In this document: in pieces, positions 26,645-34,301 of the stretch
How the letters are laid out: the number at the start of each line of letters is the position of its first letter
How positions within the stretch are numbered: position 1 is the stretch's first letter
Origin: Streptomyces sp. T12
GTDB lineage: Bacteria; Actinomycetota; Actinomycetes; Streptomycetales; Streptomycetaceae
Length of the DNA stretch: 64,000 nt
Assembly (NCBI RefSeq): GCF_028736035.1
Contig: NZ_CP117866.1
Location: 558,001 to 622,000 of the forward strand
Direction of reading: 5' to 3'
Notes under the pieces: generated by a model
Seen by the model: the letters and a program-made list of their open reading frames with translations, nothing else
Told to the model about the DNA's origin: nothing
Databases searched by the model: none
Position numbers and translations under genes: made by a program

Positions 26645-26957
26645 CGGCACTGACCGACCTGCACCGAACGGCAGGCCGCCATGGAGACCGCCACCGCATT
26701 CGTCGGGCCGCGCCGACTGGCTAGTGCCGCCCACCCGCGCGTCGTCCTGGCCGACTCACACTGAGGCCCCACTGGAGCTCCGGTGGGGCTTCGTCGTCTC
26801 ACCTGCGCTCTCACATGCCTCTGCTCGGTGCGTCTCCTCCGTCCTCGCCACGCTTGCTGTCCTCGGCGAGCCGTAAGGGGCGACCCACGGTGGACGGCGA
26901 TGTGAGTGGCGGGTGGCCTGACGAGGGCAGCCAGCGCGCCCGACCCCACGACTCGAC
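26645..26957. other. Intergenic region with terminator-like hairpin
   Basis: About 310 bases before the SDR promoter. No gene is recognisable. It holds the hairpin GCCCCAC...GTGGGGC at 26766-26789, listed separately. Confidence 0.4.
26766..26789 (+). terminator. Short hairpin, possible terminator
   Basis: GCCCCAC and GTGGGGC flank a ten-base, partly self-complementary centre and are followed by TTCGTCGTCT. It lies about 120 bases after the WYL pseudogene. Confidence 0.5.
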
Positions 26958-26987
26958 TTGATACTCAGTATCAGTTCGATGTACAGT
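26958..26987 (+). promoter_or_regulatory. Promoter with overlapping TetR-type operator
   Basis: TTGATA (26958-26963) and TACAGT (26982-26987) are spaced by 18 bases, a good sigma-70-type promoter ending about 40 bases before the SDR start. The -35 box and spacer overlap the perfect 15-base palindrome TGATACTCAGTATCA (26959-26973), so a repressor bound there would block polymerase. This pattern is typical of TetR-family autoregulated or target operators. No regulator gene is adjacent. Confidence 0.65.
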
Positions 26988-27026
26988 CTTCCCATAAGAC
27001 TTCACTTCGAAGGGGAGAGCATTCCC

Positions 27027-27851
27027 ATGAGCAAGATCTGGTTCGTCACCGGTTCCTCGCGCGGCTTCGGTCGTCAGTTCGTCCAGGCGGCCCTGGAGCG
27101 CGGTGACAAGGTCGCGGCCACCGCCCGCAACACCGACTCCCTGGCGGATCTGGTGGCCACCCACGGTGAGGCGGTCCTGCCGCTGAAGCTGGACGTCACC
27201 GACAAGGCCGCCGCGTTCGAGGCCGTCCAGCGGGCGCACGAGCACTTCGGCCGCCTGGACGTGATCGTCAACAACGCCGGACACGGCCTGTTCGGCGCGG
27301 TCGAGGAGCTGACGGAACAGCAGGTCCGCGGCCAGATGGAGACCAACTTCTACGGCGCCCTGTGGGTCACCCAGGCCGCCCTGCCCCTCCTACGGGCCCA
27401 GGGCAGCGGCCACATCGTGCAGATCTCCACGGTCGGCGGCGTCGTCTCCTTCCCCAACCTGGGCGGCTACAACGCCTCCAAGTGGGCCCTGGAAGGCCTG
27501 ACCGAGGCCCTCGCCCAGGAGGTCGCCGGCTTCGGCATCAAGGTCACCCTCGTCGAGCCCGGCGGCTTCGAAACCGACTGGGCCGGCGCCTCCGCCACCT
27601 TCGCCACGCAACTGCCCGCCTACGACGACCTGCGCACCGCCGTCGCCGCCGCCTGGAGCGACGTCAAGTCCGGCGACCCCACCGCAACCGGCCCCGCCCT
27701 GCTGAAGATCGTCGACGCCGACAACCCGCCCCTGCGCGTCTTCTTCGGCACCGCCCCCCTCCACCTCGTCCCCCAGGCCTACGCCGAACGGCTGAAGACC
27801 TGGCAGGAATGGGCCGACATCTCCACCCAGGCCCAGGGCAACGCCGCATAA
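27027..27851 (+). CDS. Short-chain dehydrogenase/reductase
   Basis: 274-residue classical SDR. ATG 27027 follows AAGGGGAG. The cofactor motif is TGSSRGFGRQF (TGxxxGxG), followed by NNAGHG, catalytic Ser in QISTVGG, Tyr-x-x-x-Lys in YNASKWALEG and EPGGFETDWAG. The acidic or basic residue after beta-2 (TARN) suggests NADP preference. It stands alone between its own promoter and a terminator, so it is a single-gene unit under a dedicated repressor. The substrate is unknown; detoxification of a carbonyl compound is a reasonable guess only. Confidence 0.9.
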   Translation: MSKIWFVTGSSRGFGRQFVQAALERGDKVAATARNTDSLADLVATHGEAVLPLKLDVTDKAAAFEAVQRAHEHFGRLDVIVNNAGHGLFGAVEELTEQQVRGQMETNFYGALWVTQAALPLLRAQGSGHIVQISTVGGVVSFPNLGGYNASKWALEGLTEALAQEVAGFGIKVTLVEPGGFETDWAGASATFATQLPAYDDLRTAVAAAWSDVKSGDPTATGPALLKIVDADNPPLRVFFGTAPLHLVPQAYAERLKTWQEWADISTQAQGNAA

Positions 27852-27876
27852 CCCACACACCCACAACACCAGCCAC

Positions 27877-27918
27877 GCCCGCCGACCGCCCCCACGCCCA
27901 CGGGAGCGGTCGGCGGGC
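27877..27918 (+). terminator. 13-bp perfect hairpin terminator
   Basis: GCCCGCCGACCGC at 27877-27889 pairs exactly with GCGGTCGGCGGGC at 27906-27918. It lies 25 bases after the SDR stop and before the convergent paaY gene, so it may act on both. Confidence 0.75.
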
Positions 27919-28033
27919 ATACGCACTTCCACAACGAACACCCGTTGGCCGTCACCCAGCGACTTGGAGCGCGCCGGAGCAGTTCACGGTGACGCCGACC
28001 GCCGGGCCTTGCTCTGCTCTCGTCGATTCCCGC

Positions 28034-28603
28034 TCACCTTGAATCAGGTGAGCATTCATCCAACCGGTAGTCCGAAGAGGGGCGGTCGATGCGCCTCAGA
28101 TCGCGCCGGTGGCGCGCGCCCGCCTCGACGTAGGTGCGTACGGCGTACTCCACCCATGAGGGATCGGCTGCCCCCTCGCGGAGCCGGACCGGGACCCCGA
28201 GGGCCATGGCCCTGGGCGGGACCTCGAGGTCCTCCGGAACCAGTGCGGCGGCGGCGACCACGGCGCCCTCGCGCACGATGGCCCGGTTGAGGACCACGGA
28301 ACCGGAGCCGATGAGGCAGTGGCGCTCGACCGTGCAGCCCTCCAGGTGGGCGTTGTGGCCGACCACGCACTCGGGGCCGATCACGGTCGGCCACTGTTCG
28401 GTGGTGTGCAGGACGGTGCCGTCCTGGATGCTGGTGCGGGCGCCCACCTCGATGCGTCCGCCGAGGTCTCCGCGCAGGACGGCACCGGGCCAGACACTGG
28501 CTTCCGCGCCGATCGACACGCTCCCGATGACGACGGCGTCGGGGTGGACGAAGGCGCTGGGATGGATGTCCGGCTCGTCGGGCCCGAGGGCATAGACCGG
28601 CAT
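28034..28603 (-). CDS. paaY: PaaY-type hexapeptide-repeat protein (gamma-carbonic anhydrase family)
   Basis: 189-residue left-handed beta-helix protein with hexapeptide repeats starting IHPSAFVHPDAVVIG. The metal ligands are in EQWPTVIGPECVVGHNAHLE (the H...H pair typical of gamma-carbonic anhydrase homologues). PaaY proteins accompany aromatic-CoA pathways and act as thioesterases or housekeeping proteins clearing stalled CoA esters. ATG 28603 follows GAGGTGG. It is divergent from paaX and next to the Box operon, supporting a role in benzoyl-CoA metabolism. Confidence 0.8.
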   Translation of the reverse strand: MPVYALGPDEPDIHPSAFVHPDAVVIGSVSIGAEASVWPGAVLRGDLGGRIEVGARTSIQDGTVLHTTEQWPTVIGPECVVGHNAHLEGCTVERHCLIGSGSVVLNRAIVREGAVVAAAALVPEDLEVPPRAMALGVPVRLREGAADPSWVEYAVRTYVEAGARHRRDLRRIDRPSSDYRLDECSPDSR

Positions 28604-28651
28604 GACCGCCACCTCGCTCGTCCTGGTCGGCCACTCGCCGACGCGACAGAC

Positions 28652-28679
28652 ATTCTACTGATAGTCCTTGCTGCGACAA
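28652..28679 (-). promoter_or_regulatory. paaY promoter with possible shared operator
   Basis: On the minus strand TTGTCG (28679-28674) and TAGAAT (28657-28652) are separated by 16 bases. The plus-strand string TTCTACTGA over the -10 box resembles TTCTACAGA over the -10 box of the box operon at 36014, which also has a 16-base spacer. I infer that one regulator, perhaps the adjacent PaaX, may bind both. Confidence 0.5.
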
Positions 28680-28807
28680 GATAATGTATAAGGAAAGAGC
28701 GGCCCTCCGCGCTCCCCCGCCGAAGTGCCCGGATACGCTGATGAATCCGGTGTCGCGCGACGGCGTGATACATCAGGACGGCCTGGCAGCAAGGGAAGTG
28801 AAGGACC

Positions 28808-29716
28808 ATGGTGGATGCTGCGTCGCGCGGGCCCCGCCCGGGCACCCGAGCCGGCCGGGTCCCCGCAACAGGTGCGCGGCCGGTGGTCAGCCGACGCCGG
28901 GAGATCGGTGATGTCAGCGCACGGTCGCTGCTGATGACCATGCTCGGCGAGTACGTGCTGCCTCAGGGCCGCCCGGTGTGGACCTCGGCGCTGGTGGACG
29001 CGCTGGCGAAGTTCGGTGTCGAGGAGAAGTCGGCCCGCCAGGCGCTGGCCCGCACCGCCGCCGAGGGATGGCTGGCCTCCGAGCGAGTCGGACGCCGGGT
29101 GCGCTGGGCGCTCACCCCGCCGGGACGGCGCCTGCTGACCGAGGGCGCGCAGCGCATCTACGACTTCGGCAGCGGCCAGCGCACCTGGGACGACACCTGG
29201 CTGGTGGTGCTGGTTTCGGTGCCGGAGACCAAGCGGGATCTGCGGCACCAGGTGCGCACCCGGCTCAGCTGGGCCGGCTTCGGCTCCCCGGAGCCCGGCG
29301 TCTGGATCACACCGCACGCCGACCGCGAGGCGGAGGCGCTCGGCGTGCTGAAGGAACTGGGGCTGGCCGACGACGCGATGTCCTTCACCGCCGCCTACGG
29401 AGCCGTGGGCAGCGAGGCGGCCATGGTGACCCGCGCCTGGGACCTCAGCGAGGTGGAGGAACGCTACGAGGCGTTCATCGACGGGTTCACCGGGGTGCGC
29501 CCGGTCGGCGGCGACGCCATGCTGCACGCCCAGACCATGCTGGTGCACGAATGGCGCCGCTTCCCCTTCCTCGACCCGCGGCTTCCCCCGAAGCTGCTGC
29601 CGGCCAACTGGAGCGGCGCCAAGGCGGCCGGCCTCTTCCACACCAGACACGCCGAATGGAGCCTGGCGGCGCTGGAGCGGTGGAATGAGCTGACCGAGAG
29701 TCACGGCCAGGACTGA
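28808..29716 (+). CDS. paaX: PaaX-family transcriptional regulator
   Basis: 302-residue regulator. After about 35 disordered residues comes the PaaX winged helix (SLLMTMLGEYVLPQGRPVWT, ARQALARTAAEGWLASERVG), the central domain (DDTWLVVLVSVPETKRDLRH) and the C-terminal PaaX_C domain (MLVHEWRRFPFLDPRLP). PaaX proteins repress aromatic-CoA genes and are released by an aryl-CoA. Placed between paaY and the Box genes, its likely ligand is benzoyl-CoA or a relative rather than phenylacetyl-CoA, since no phenylacetate genes are present. The start ATG follows AAGTGAAGGA. Confidence 0.88.
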   Translation: MVDAASRGPRPGTRAGRVPATGARPVVSRRREIGDVSARSLLMTMLGEYVLPQGRPVWTSALVDALAKFGVEEKSARQALARTAAEGWLASERVGRRVRWALTPPGRRLLTEGAQRIYDFGSGQRTWDDTWLVVLVSVPETKRDLRHQVRTRLSWAGFGSPEPGVWITPHADREAEALGVLKELGLADDAMSFTAAYGAVGSEAAMVTRAWDLSEVEERYEAFIDGFTGVRPVGGDAMLHAQTMLVHEWRRFPFLDPRLPPKLLPANWSGAKAAGLFHTRHAEWSLAALERWNELTESHGQD

Positions 29717-29790
29717 GGCGGCGAGAGGCACCGGACGTGCGCGCCGACCACGGTCTCACCGTCGATCACGGAGCTCCTCCGCTCGGGTGC

Positions 29791-30132
29791 TCAGCCACGC
29801 GTGGCGTACGCGGCGACGAGTTCGGTGTCCGCGCCGACCGGGCCGTGGCCCGTGGCGCCTCCGGGCGTGCCGATCGGCTGGTCCCGGCCCGGCAGCGGTT
29901 CGGCGAAGAATCGCTTGTTGTCGGTGACGAAGTCCTTCAGCTCCGGCGGCACCCGGCGGTCCTGCGCGATCGCCTGCACCGGGCAGACGGGCTCGCAGTT
30001 GCCGCAGTCGATGCATTCCAGCGGGTTGATGTAGAGCTTGCGGTCGCCTTCGTAGATGCAGTCGACGGGGCACTCCTCCATGCAGGAGCGGTCCATGATG
30101 TCGATGCACGGCTCGGCGATGACGTAGGGCAT
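29791..30132 (-). CDS. Ferredoxin with [3Fe-4S]/[4Fe-4S] clusters
   Basis: 113-residue seven-iron ferredoxin. Cysteines are arranged as EPCIDIMDRSCMEECPVDC, then LECIDCGNCEPVCP, the typical FdxA-type pattern. The C-terminal 40 residues are a longer tail than usual, rich in Gly and Pro. As the last gene of the Box operon, 16 bases after the reductase, it probably carries electrons to the BoxB epoxidase. In proteobacterial BoxA a ferredoxin domain and the reductase are fused; here they are separate. Confidence 0.9.
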   Translation of the reverse strand: MPYVIAEPCIDIMDRSCMEECPVDCIYEGDRKLYINPLECIDCGNCEPVCPVQAIAQDRRVPPELKDFVTDNKRFFAEPLPGRDQPIGTPGGATGHGPVGADTELVAAYATRG

Positions 30133-30148
30133 GAGGGCTTCTTCCGTG

Positions 30149-31162
30149 CTAGGCGGCGGTCGCGGCCGCCGTGGGAACGTCGGTGGAGTGGCCGGGGAAC
30201 ACCGGCTGCTCGGGGTCGATGTGGTGCGCGGCGTTGTTGACGGCGGTCGCCGCCTCCCCGAAGCCGACCGCGATCAGCCGCACCTTGCCGGGGTAGTCGT
30301 TGATGTCGCCGGCCGCGTAGATCCCGGGGACGGACGTCCGCATGGCCGAGTCGACCGGGATGTGGCGCCGGTTCGCGATGTCGATGCCCCAGCCGAGGAG
30401 CGGTCCGAGGTTGGCGGTGAAGCCGAGTGCGGCGATGATCCGCCGGCAGGACAGGCGGTGGGTCCGCCCGTCGCGCTGCGTGATCTCGACAGCCTCGAGG
30501 CCCTGTCCGTCGCCCACGACAGCGGTCAGTTCCGCCTCGGTGATGATCTCCACGCCGAGGGCTTGCACGGCGGCCACCGTGGCGGGGTGCGCGCGGAAGG
30601 CGTCGCGTCGGTGTACCAGGGTGACGGACGCGGCCAGCGGGTGCAGGGTGAGGGCCCAGTCGAAGGCGCTGTCCCCGCCGCCGACGATCACCACCTCCTG
30701 GCCCGCGTACTCCTCCGGCCGGCGCACGAAGTACGCCAGCCCGGCCCCCTCGTACGCGGCGGCGGTCAGCGGGCGAGGGGTGAAGGTGCCGATGCCGCCG
30801 GTGAGGAGCACGGCCCGGGCCCGCACCCGCACGCCCTGGTGCGTGCTCACGGCGAAGCCGCGCTCGGCGGTCCGTTCCAGCGTCTCGGCCCGGTGACCGA
30901 GCAGGTAGTACGGGTCGTAGGGTGCTGCCTGCTCCAGGAGCCGGTCGACGAGCTCCCGTCCCCGTACTGCGGGGAACCCGGCGATGTCGAAGATCTGCTT
31001 CTCCGGGTACATGGCGTTGATCTGGCCGCCCGGCTCGGGCAGCGAGTCCAGCACGGTCACGGACAGGCCGCGGAAACCGGCGTAATAGGCCGCGAAGAGA
31101 CCGGTGGGGCCGGCGCCGACGATGAGCAGATCCGTGCTGTGATCCGCGGCAGGCGGGGACAT
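30149..31162 (-). CDS. Ferredoxin-NADP reductase, thioredoxin-reductase type (BoxA role)
   Basis: 337-residue FAD enzyme with the FAD motif VGAGPTGLFAAYYA, a second nucleotide-binding motif VIVGGGDSAFDWAL and the C-terminal FAD contact IYAAGDINDYPGK. The CxxC pair of thioredoxin reductases is absent, as in ferredoxin-NADP reductases of this type. ATG 31162 follows AAGGAGG. It lies between the benzoate-CoA ligase and the ferredoxin and presumably passes NADPH electrons to BoxB through that ferredoxin, although it is unrelated in fold to classical BoxA. Confidence 0.85.
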   Translation of the reverse strand: MSPPAADHSTDLLIVGAGPTGLFAAYYAGFRGLSVTVLDSLPEPGGQINAMYPEKQIFDIAGFPAVRGRELVDRLLEQAAPYDPYYLLGHRAETLERTAERGFAVSTHQGVRVRARAVLLTGGIGTFTPRPLTAAAYEGAGLAYFVRRPEEYAGQEVVIVGGGDSAFDWALTLHPLAASVTLVHRRDAFRAHPATVAAVQALGVEIITEAELTAVVGDGQGLEAVEITQRDGRTHRLSCRRIIAALGFTANLGPLLGWGIDIANRRHIPVDSAMRTSVPGIYAAGDINDYPGKVRLIAVGFGEAATAVNNAAHHIDPEQPVFPGHSTDVPTAAATAA

Positions 31163-31271
31163 GCGCGTCCTCCTTGTCGCATGGTGGAATCAGCCCTCCG
31201 GCGGAGGGTTGTCAGCCCCTCCGGCGTCCGAGGAGAGGGGTCCGGGGCGTAGGGGCGAAGACGCCGTCGGC

Positions 31272-32864
31272 TCAGCCCCGGGATACCGGTGACGCGGGCG
31301 CCTCTGCCCACGACCCGTCACGCGCCATGGCACGCAGCACGTTGCGGCGGATCTTCCCCGTGGGCGTACGCGGCAGCTCCGGCAGCCCGATCACCCCGCG
31401 CGGTCGCTTGAACGCGGCCAGGCCCTCCCGGCACCAGGCGACGAGCGCGCCCGCATCGACCTCTCGGCCGGGCTTCGGCACCACACACGCGACCGGCTTG
31501 TCCAGACCGTCCGCGTCCGGTACGCCCACTACAGCGACCTCGGCCACGTCCGGGTGAGCGAGGAGGCGTTCCTCCACCTCGGCCGGGGAGACCCAGATGC
31601 CGCCCGCCTTGAGCAGGTCGTTGGTGCGGCCCATGCAGGTGTAGGTGCCGTCGGCGTTGCGGAGGTAGGTGTCGCCGGTGCGCACCCAGTCGCCGAGGAA
31701 GACCTGGCGGGTGGTCCCGGCCCGGCACCAGTAGCCGGTGGCGGCGGACTCGCCGCGGACGTGGAGCTCTCCGGGTGTGCCGTCGCCCTCCACCACTCGG
31801 CCCTCTACGTCGCGCAGCTCCACCTGGTAGCCGGGGACGGGTTCGCCGGAGGAGCCCGGGTGGATCCGGCCCGGCCGGTTGGAGATGAAGATGTGCAGCA
31901 TCTCGGTGGAGCCGATGCCGTCGAGCACCTCGACGCCGAACCGTTGCAGCATCCCGTGGTACATCCGCGCGGGCAGTGCCTCACCGGCCGAGACGCCCAG
32001 CCGTACGGTGGCGAAGGCGTCGTCCGGGATGTCGGCGCTCGCGAGCAGGGGCCCGAAGAAGCTGGGCGTGCCGAACAGGACCGTGGCCCGGTCGCCGGCC
32101 GCCCGCTTGGCGAACAGCGCGGCGGACGGTCTGGAGGGTTCCAGCAGTGCCGTGCCGCCCGCCGCCAGCGGGAAGAACATGGAGTTACCGATGCCGTACG
32201 CGAAGAAGAGCTTCGCGACCGACAGGCAGCGGTCCCCGGGCCCGATGCCCAGCACCTGCCGCCCGTAGTTCTCGGCGACCACCTTGATGTCGATGTGCCG
32301 GTGCATGGCCGCCTTGGGCGTGCCCGTGGTGCCGGAGGTGTACAGCCACAGGGCGGGCGAGTCCGGCCAGGTCGGATACGGCTCGCTGTCCCCTGCCGCG
32401 TCCAGCATCTGCCGCCAGGTGCGCCCCCGGACGTGGTCCGGCAGTCTTGCGCAGTCGTCGCCGGTCAGGACGGCGTGCTCCGCCTCCGGCGCCGCCTGGA
32501 GCGCCACCCGGACGACGGGGGCGAACTCGGCGGAGCCCAGCACGATCCGGCAGCGCGAGTCCGACATCAGCTTGCCCAGCTCGGGGCCGGTGAGCATGGT
32601 CGAGGCGGGGACGGCCACGGCGCCGATGTGCAAGGCGGCGAGGATGCCCGTGAAGAGTTCCACGTCGTCCACCATGCACAGCAGGACACGCTCTTCCGGC
32701 CGTACGCCCAGGGCCCGCAGTCCGGCCGCGACCCGGCGGACCTCCGCCGCCAGCTCCTCGTAGGTCAGCGCCCGCGTGGGAGTGACCAGGGCCGTGCGGG
32801 CGCCGTTGCCCTCCCGCAGGTGCCGGTCGACCAGGTAGTCCGCCGTGTTGAACACCTCAGGCAT
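31272..32864 (-). CDS. Benzoate-CoA ligase family protein
   Basis: 530-residue adenylate-forming ligase of the benzoate-CoA ligase group. It has the AMP loop LYTSGTTGTPKAAMH, SVAKLFFAYGIGNSMFFPL, which is characteristic of benzoate/4-hydroxybenzoate-CoA ligases, GIGSTEMLHIFISN and the C-terminal lysine in PTGKIRRNVL. It activates benzoate to benzoyl-CoA, the BoxB substrate. The start is 11 bases after the boxB stop. The first 15 residues (MPEVFNTADYLVDRH) match the family start well. Confidence 0.9.
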   Translation of the reverse strand: MPEVFNTADYLVDRHLREGNGARTALVTPTRALTYEELAAEVRRVAAGLRALGVRPEERVLLCMVDDVELFTGILAALHIGAVAVPASTMLTGPELGKLMSDSRCRIVLGSAEFAPVVRVALQAAPEAEHAVLTGDDCARLPDHVRGRTWRQMLDAAGDSEPYPTWPDSPALWLYTSGTTGTPKAAMHRHIDIKVVAENYGRQVLGIGPGDRCLSVAKLFFAYGIGNSMFFPLAAGGTALLEPSRPSAALFAKRAAGDRATVLFGTPSFFGPLLASADIPDDAFATVRLGVSAGEALPARMYHGMLQRFGVEVLDGIGSTEMLHIFISNRPGRIHPGSSGEPVPGYQVELRDVEGRVVEGDGTPGELHVRGESAATGYWCRAGTTRQVFLGDWVRTGDTYLRNADGTYTCMGRTNDLLKAGGIWVSPAEVEERLLAHPDVAEVAVVGVPDADGLDKPVACVVPKPGREVDAGALVAWCREGLAAFKRPRGVIGLPELPRTPTGKIRRNVLRAMARDGSWAEAPASPVSRG

Positions 32865-32875
32865 CCCGGCTCACC

Positions 32876-34297
32876 TCACACCAGTCGGACGTACTCGTAG
32901 TCGAACGGCTGGCCGTTGATGCCGTTGAGCGGCGGCGCGACCCAGTGGGCGATTTTCCCGCGCTCGTACACCGGCTGCATCAGCGACCGGACGAACGCCA
33001 GGTCCTCGGCGGTGGGCAGCCAGTGGCGGCGGCCGGCCTCCCAGATCTGCTCGTCGACGATCGCGCCGTCGGGGGTGACGTGGTGGCCGGCGGCGAGGCC
33101 GACGTTCCGGTTGAAAGCAGGGTGCGGCAGCTTCAGCCGGAAGTCGATGCCGTGACCCTCCAGGATCCGGTTCCAGCGCTTGAGGCCGTTCTCGCAGTCG
33201 GCGATGTACTCGTCGCGCAGGTCCAGGTTGAGGGCGAGCAGCGCGGGGACCTCCTCCTGGGACCAACTGCCGTCGGCCTCCGGCCTGTCCAGAAACGCAC
33301 TGTCGTCGGTGAGCCGGTGGTCGTCCTTGCGGCGCTCCTCCTGCCAGCGACCCTTGAGCCCGGCGGTGTAGTAGTTCGCCGCGTTGGTGGAGGTCTCGCC
33401 GCCGAAGAGGTCCAGGGACACCGTGTAGTGGAAGTTGATGTACTTCTGGATGATGTCCAGCGGGATGCCGCCGCAGGCCGCGATGTCCAGGGTGTCGTGC
33501 TCGCGGATCAGCTGGACGCTGCGGGTCACGACGCGGTCGACGCCCGTGGTGCCGACCATCATGTGGTGCGCCTCCTCCTTCAGCATGAAGGTGCAGGTCC
33601 GCGACAGCGGGTCGAAGGCGCTCTCCTTCAGCGAGCCGAGCTGGTACTTGCCGTCCCGGTCGGTGAAGTACGTGAACATGTAGAAAGCCAGCCAGTCGGC
33701 GGTCTCCTCGTTGAACGCGCCCAGGATGCGCGGCGAGTCGGGGCTGCCGGAATTGCGGAAGAGCAGCGCCTCGGCCTCCTCGCGGCCCTCCCGCCCGAAG
33801 TAGGCGTGCAGCAGGTACACCATCGCCCAGAGGTGCCGGCCCTCCTCCACGTTGACCTGGAAGAGGTTGCGCAGGTCGTACAGGCTCGGAGCGGTCAGTC
33901 CCAGCAGCCGCTGCTGCTCGACCGAGGCGGGCTCGGTGTCGCCCTGAACGACGATGAGTCGCTGCAGGTCGGCGCGGTACTCTCCGGGCACCTGCTGCCA
34001 GACCGGCTGTCCCTTGTGCTCGCCGAAGGCGATACGGCGGTCGGGGTCGCGCTCGGAAAGGAAGATGCCCCACCGGTAGTCGGGCACATTGACGTGGTCG
34101 AAGTGGGCCCACCCGTCGCGTCCGACCGACACGGCGGTGCGCAGGTAGACGCCGTGGTTCTCCAGGGTCGGGCCCATCTCGCCCCACCAGTTGAGGAACT
34201 TGGGCTGCCAGCCCTCCAGCGCCCGCTGGAGACGCCGGTCGTCGGCGAGGGCGACGTTGTTGGGGATCCGGGAGTCGTAGTCGATCCTCGTGGGCAT
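32876..34297 (-). CDS. boxB: Benzoyl-CoA 2,3-epoxidase subunit BoxB
   Basis: 473-residue di-iron oxygenase that forms 2,3-epoxybenzoyl-CoA. Iron-ligand regions are visible as VNVEEGRHLWAMVYLLH and LKEEAHHMMVG, the paired ExxH motifs of the family. The N-terminal IDYDSRIPNNVALADDRRLQ and C-terminal HWVAPPLNGING also follow BoxB. ATG 34297 begins four bases after the boxC stop, so the two are coupled. The gene is full length. Confidence 0.95.
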   Translation of the reverse strand: MPTRIDYDSRIPNNVALADDRRLQRALEGWQPKFLNWWGEMGPTLENHGVYLRTAVSVGRDGWAHFDHVNVPDYRWGIFLSERDPDRRIAFGEHKGQPVWQQVPGEYRADLQRLIVVQGDTEPASVEQQRLLGLTAPSLYDLRNLFQVNVEEGRHLWAMVYLLHAYFGREGREEAEALLFRNSGSPDSPRILGAFNEETADWLAFYMFTYFTDRDGKYQLGSLKESAFDPLSRTCTFMLKEEAHHMMVGTTGVDRVVTRSVQLIREHDTLDIAACGGIPLDIIQKYINFHYTVSLDLFGGETSTNAANYYTAGLKGRWQEERRKDDHRLTDDSAFLDRPEADGSWSQEEVPALLALNLDLRDEYIADCENGLKRWNRILEGHGIDFRLKLPHPAFNRNVGLAAGHHVTPDGAIVDEQIWEAGRRHWLPTAEDLAFVRSLMQPVYERGKIAHWVAPPLNGINGQPFDYEYVRLV

Positions 34298-34301
34298 CGG
34301 G

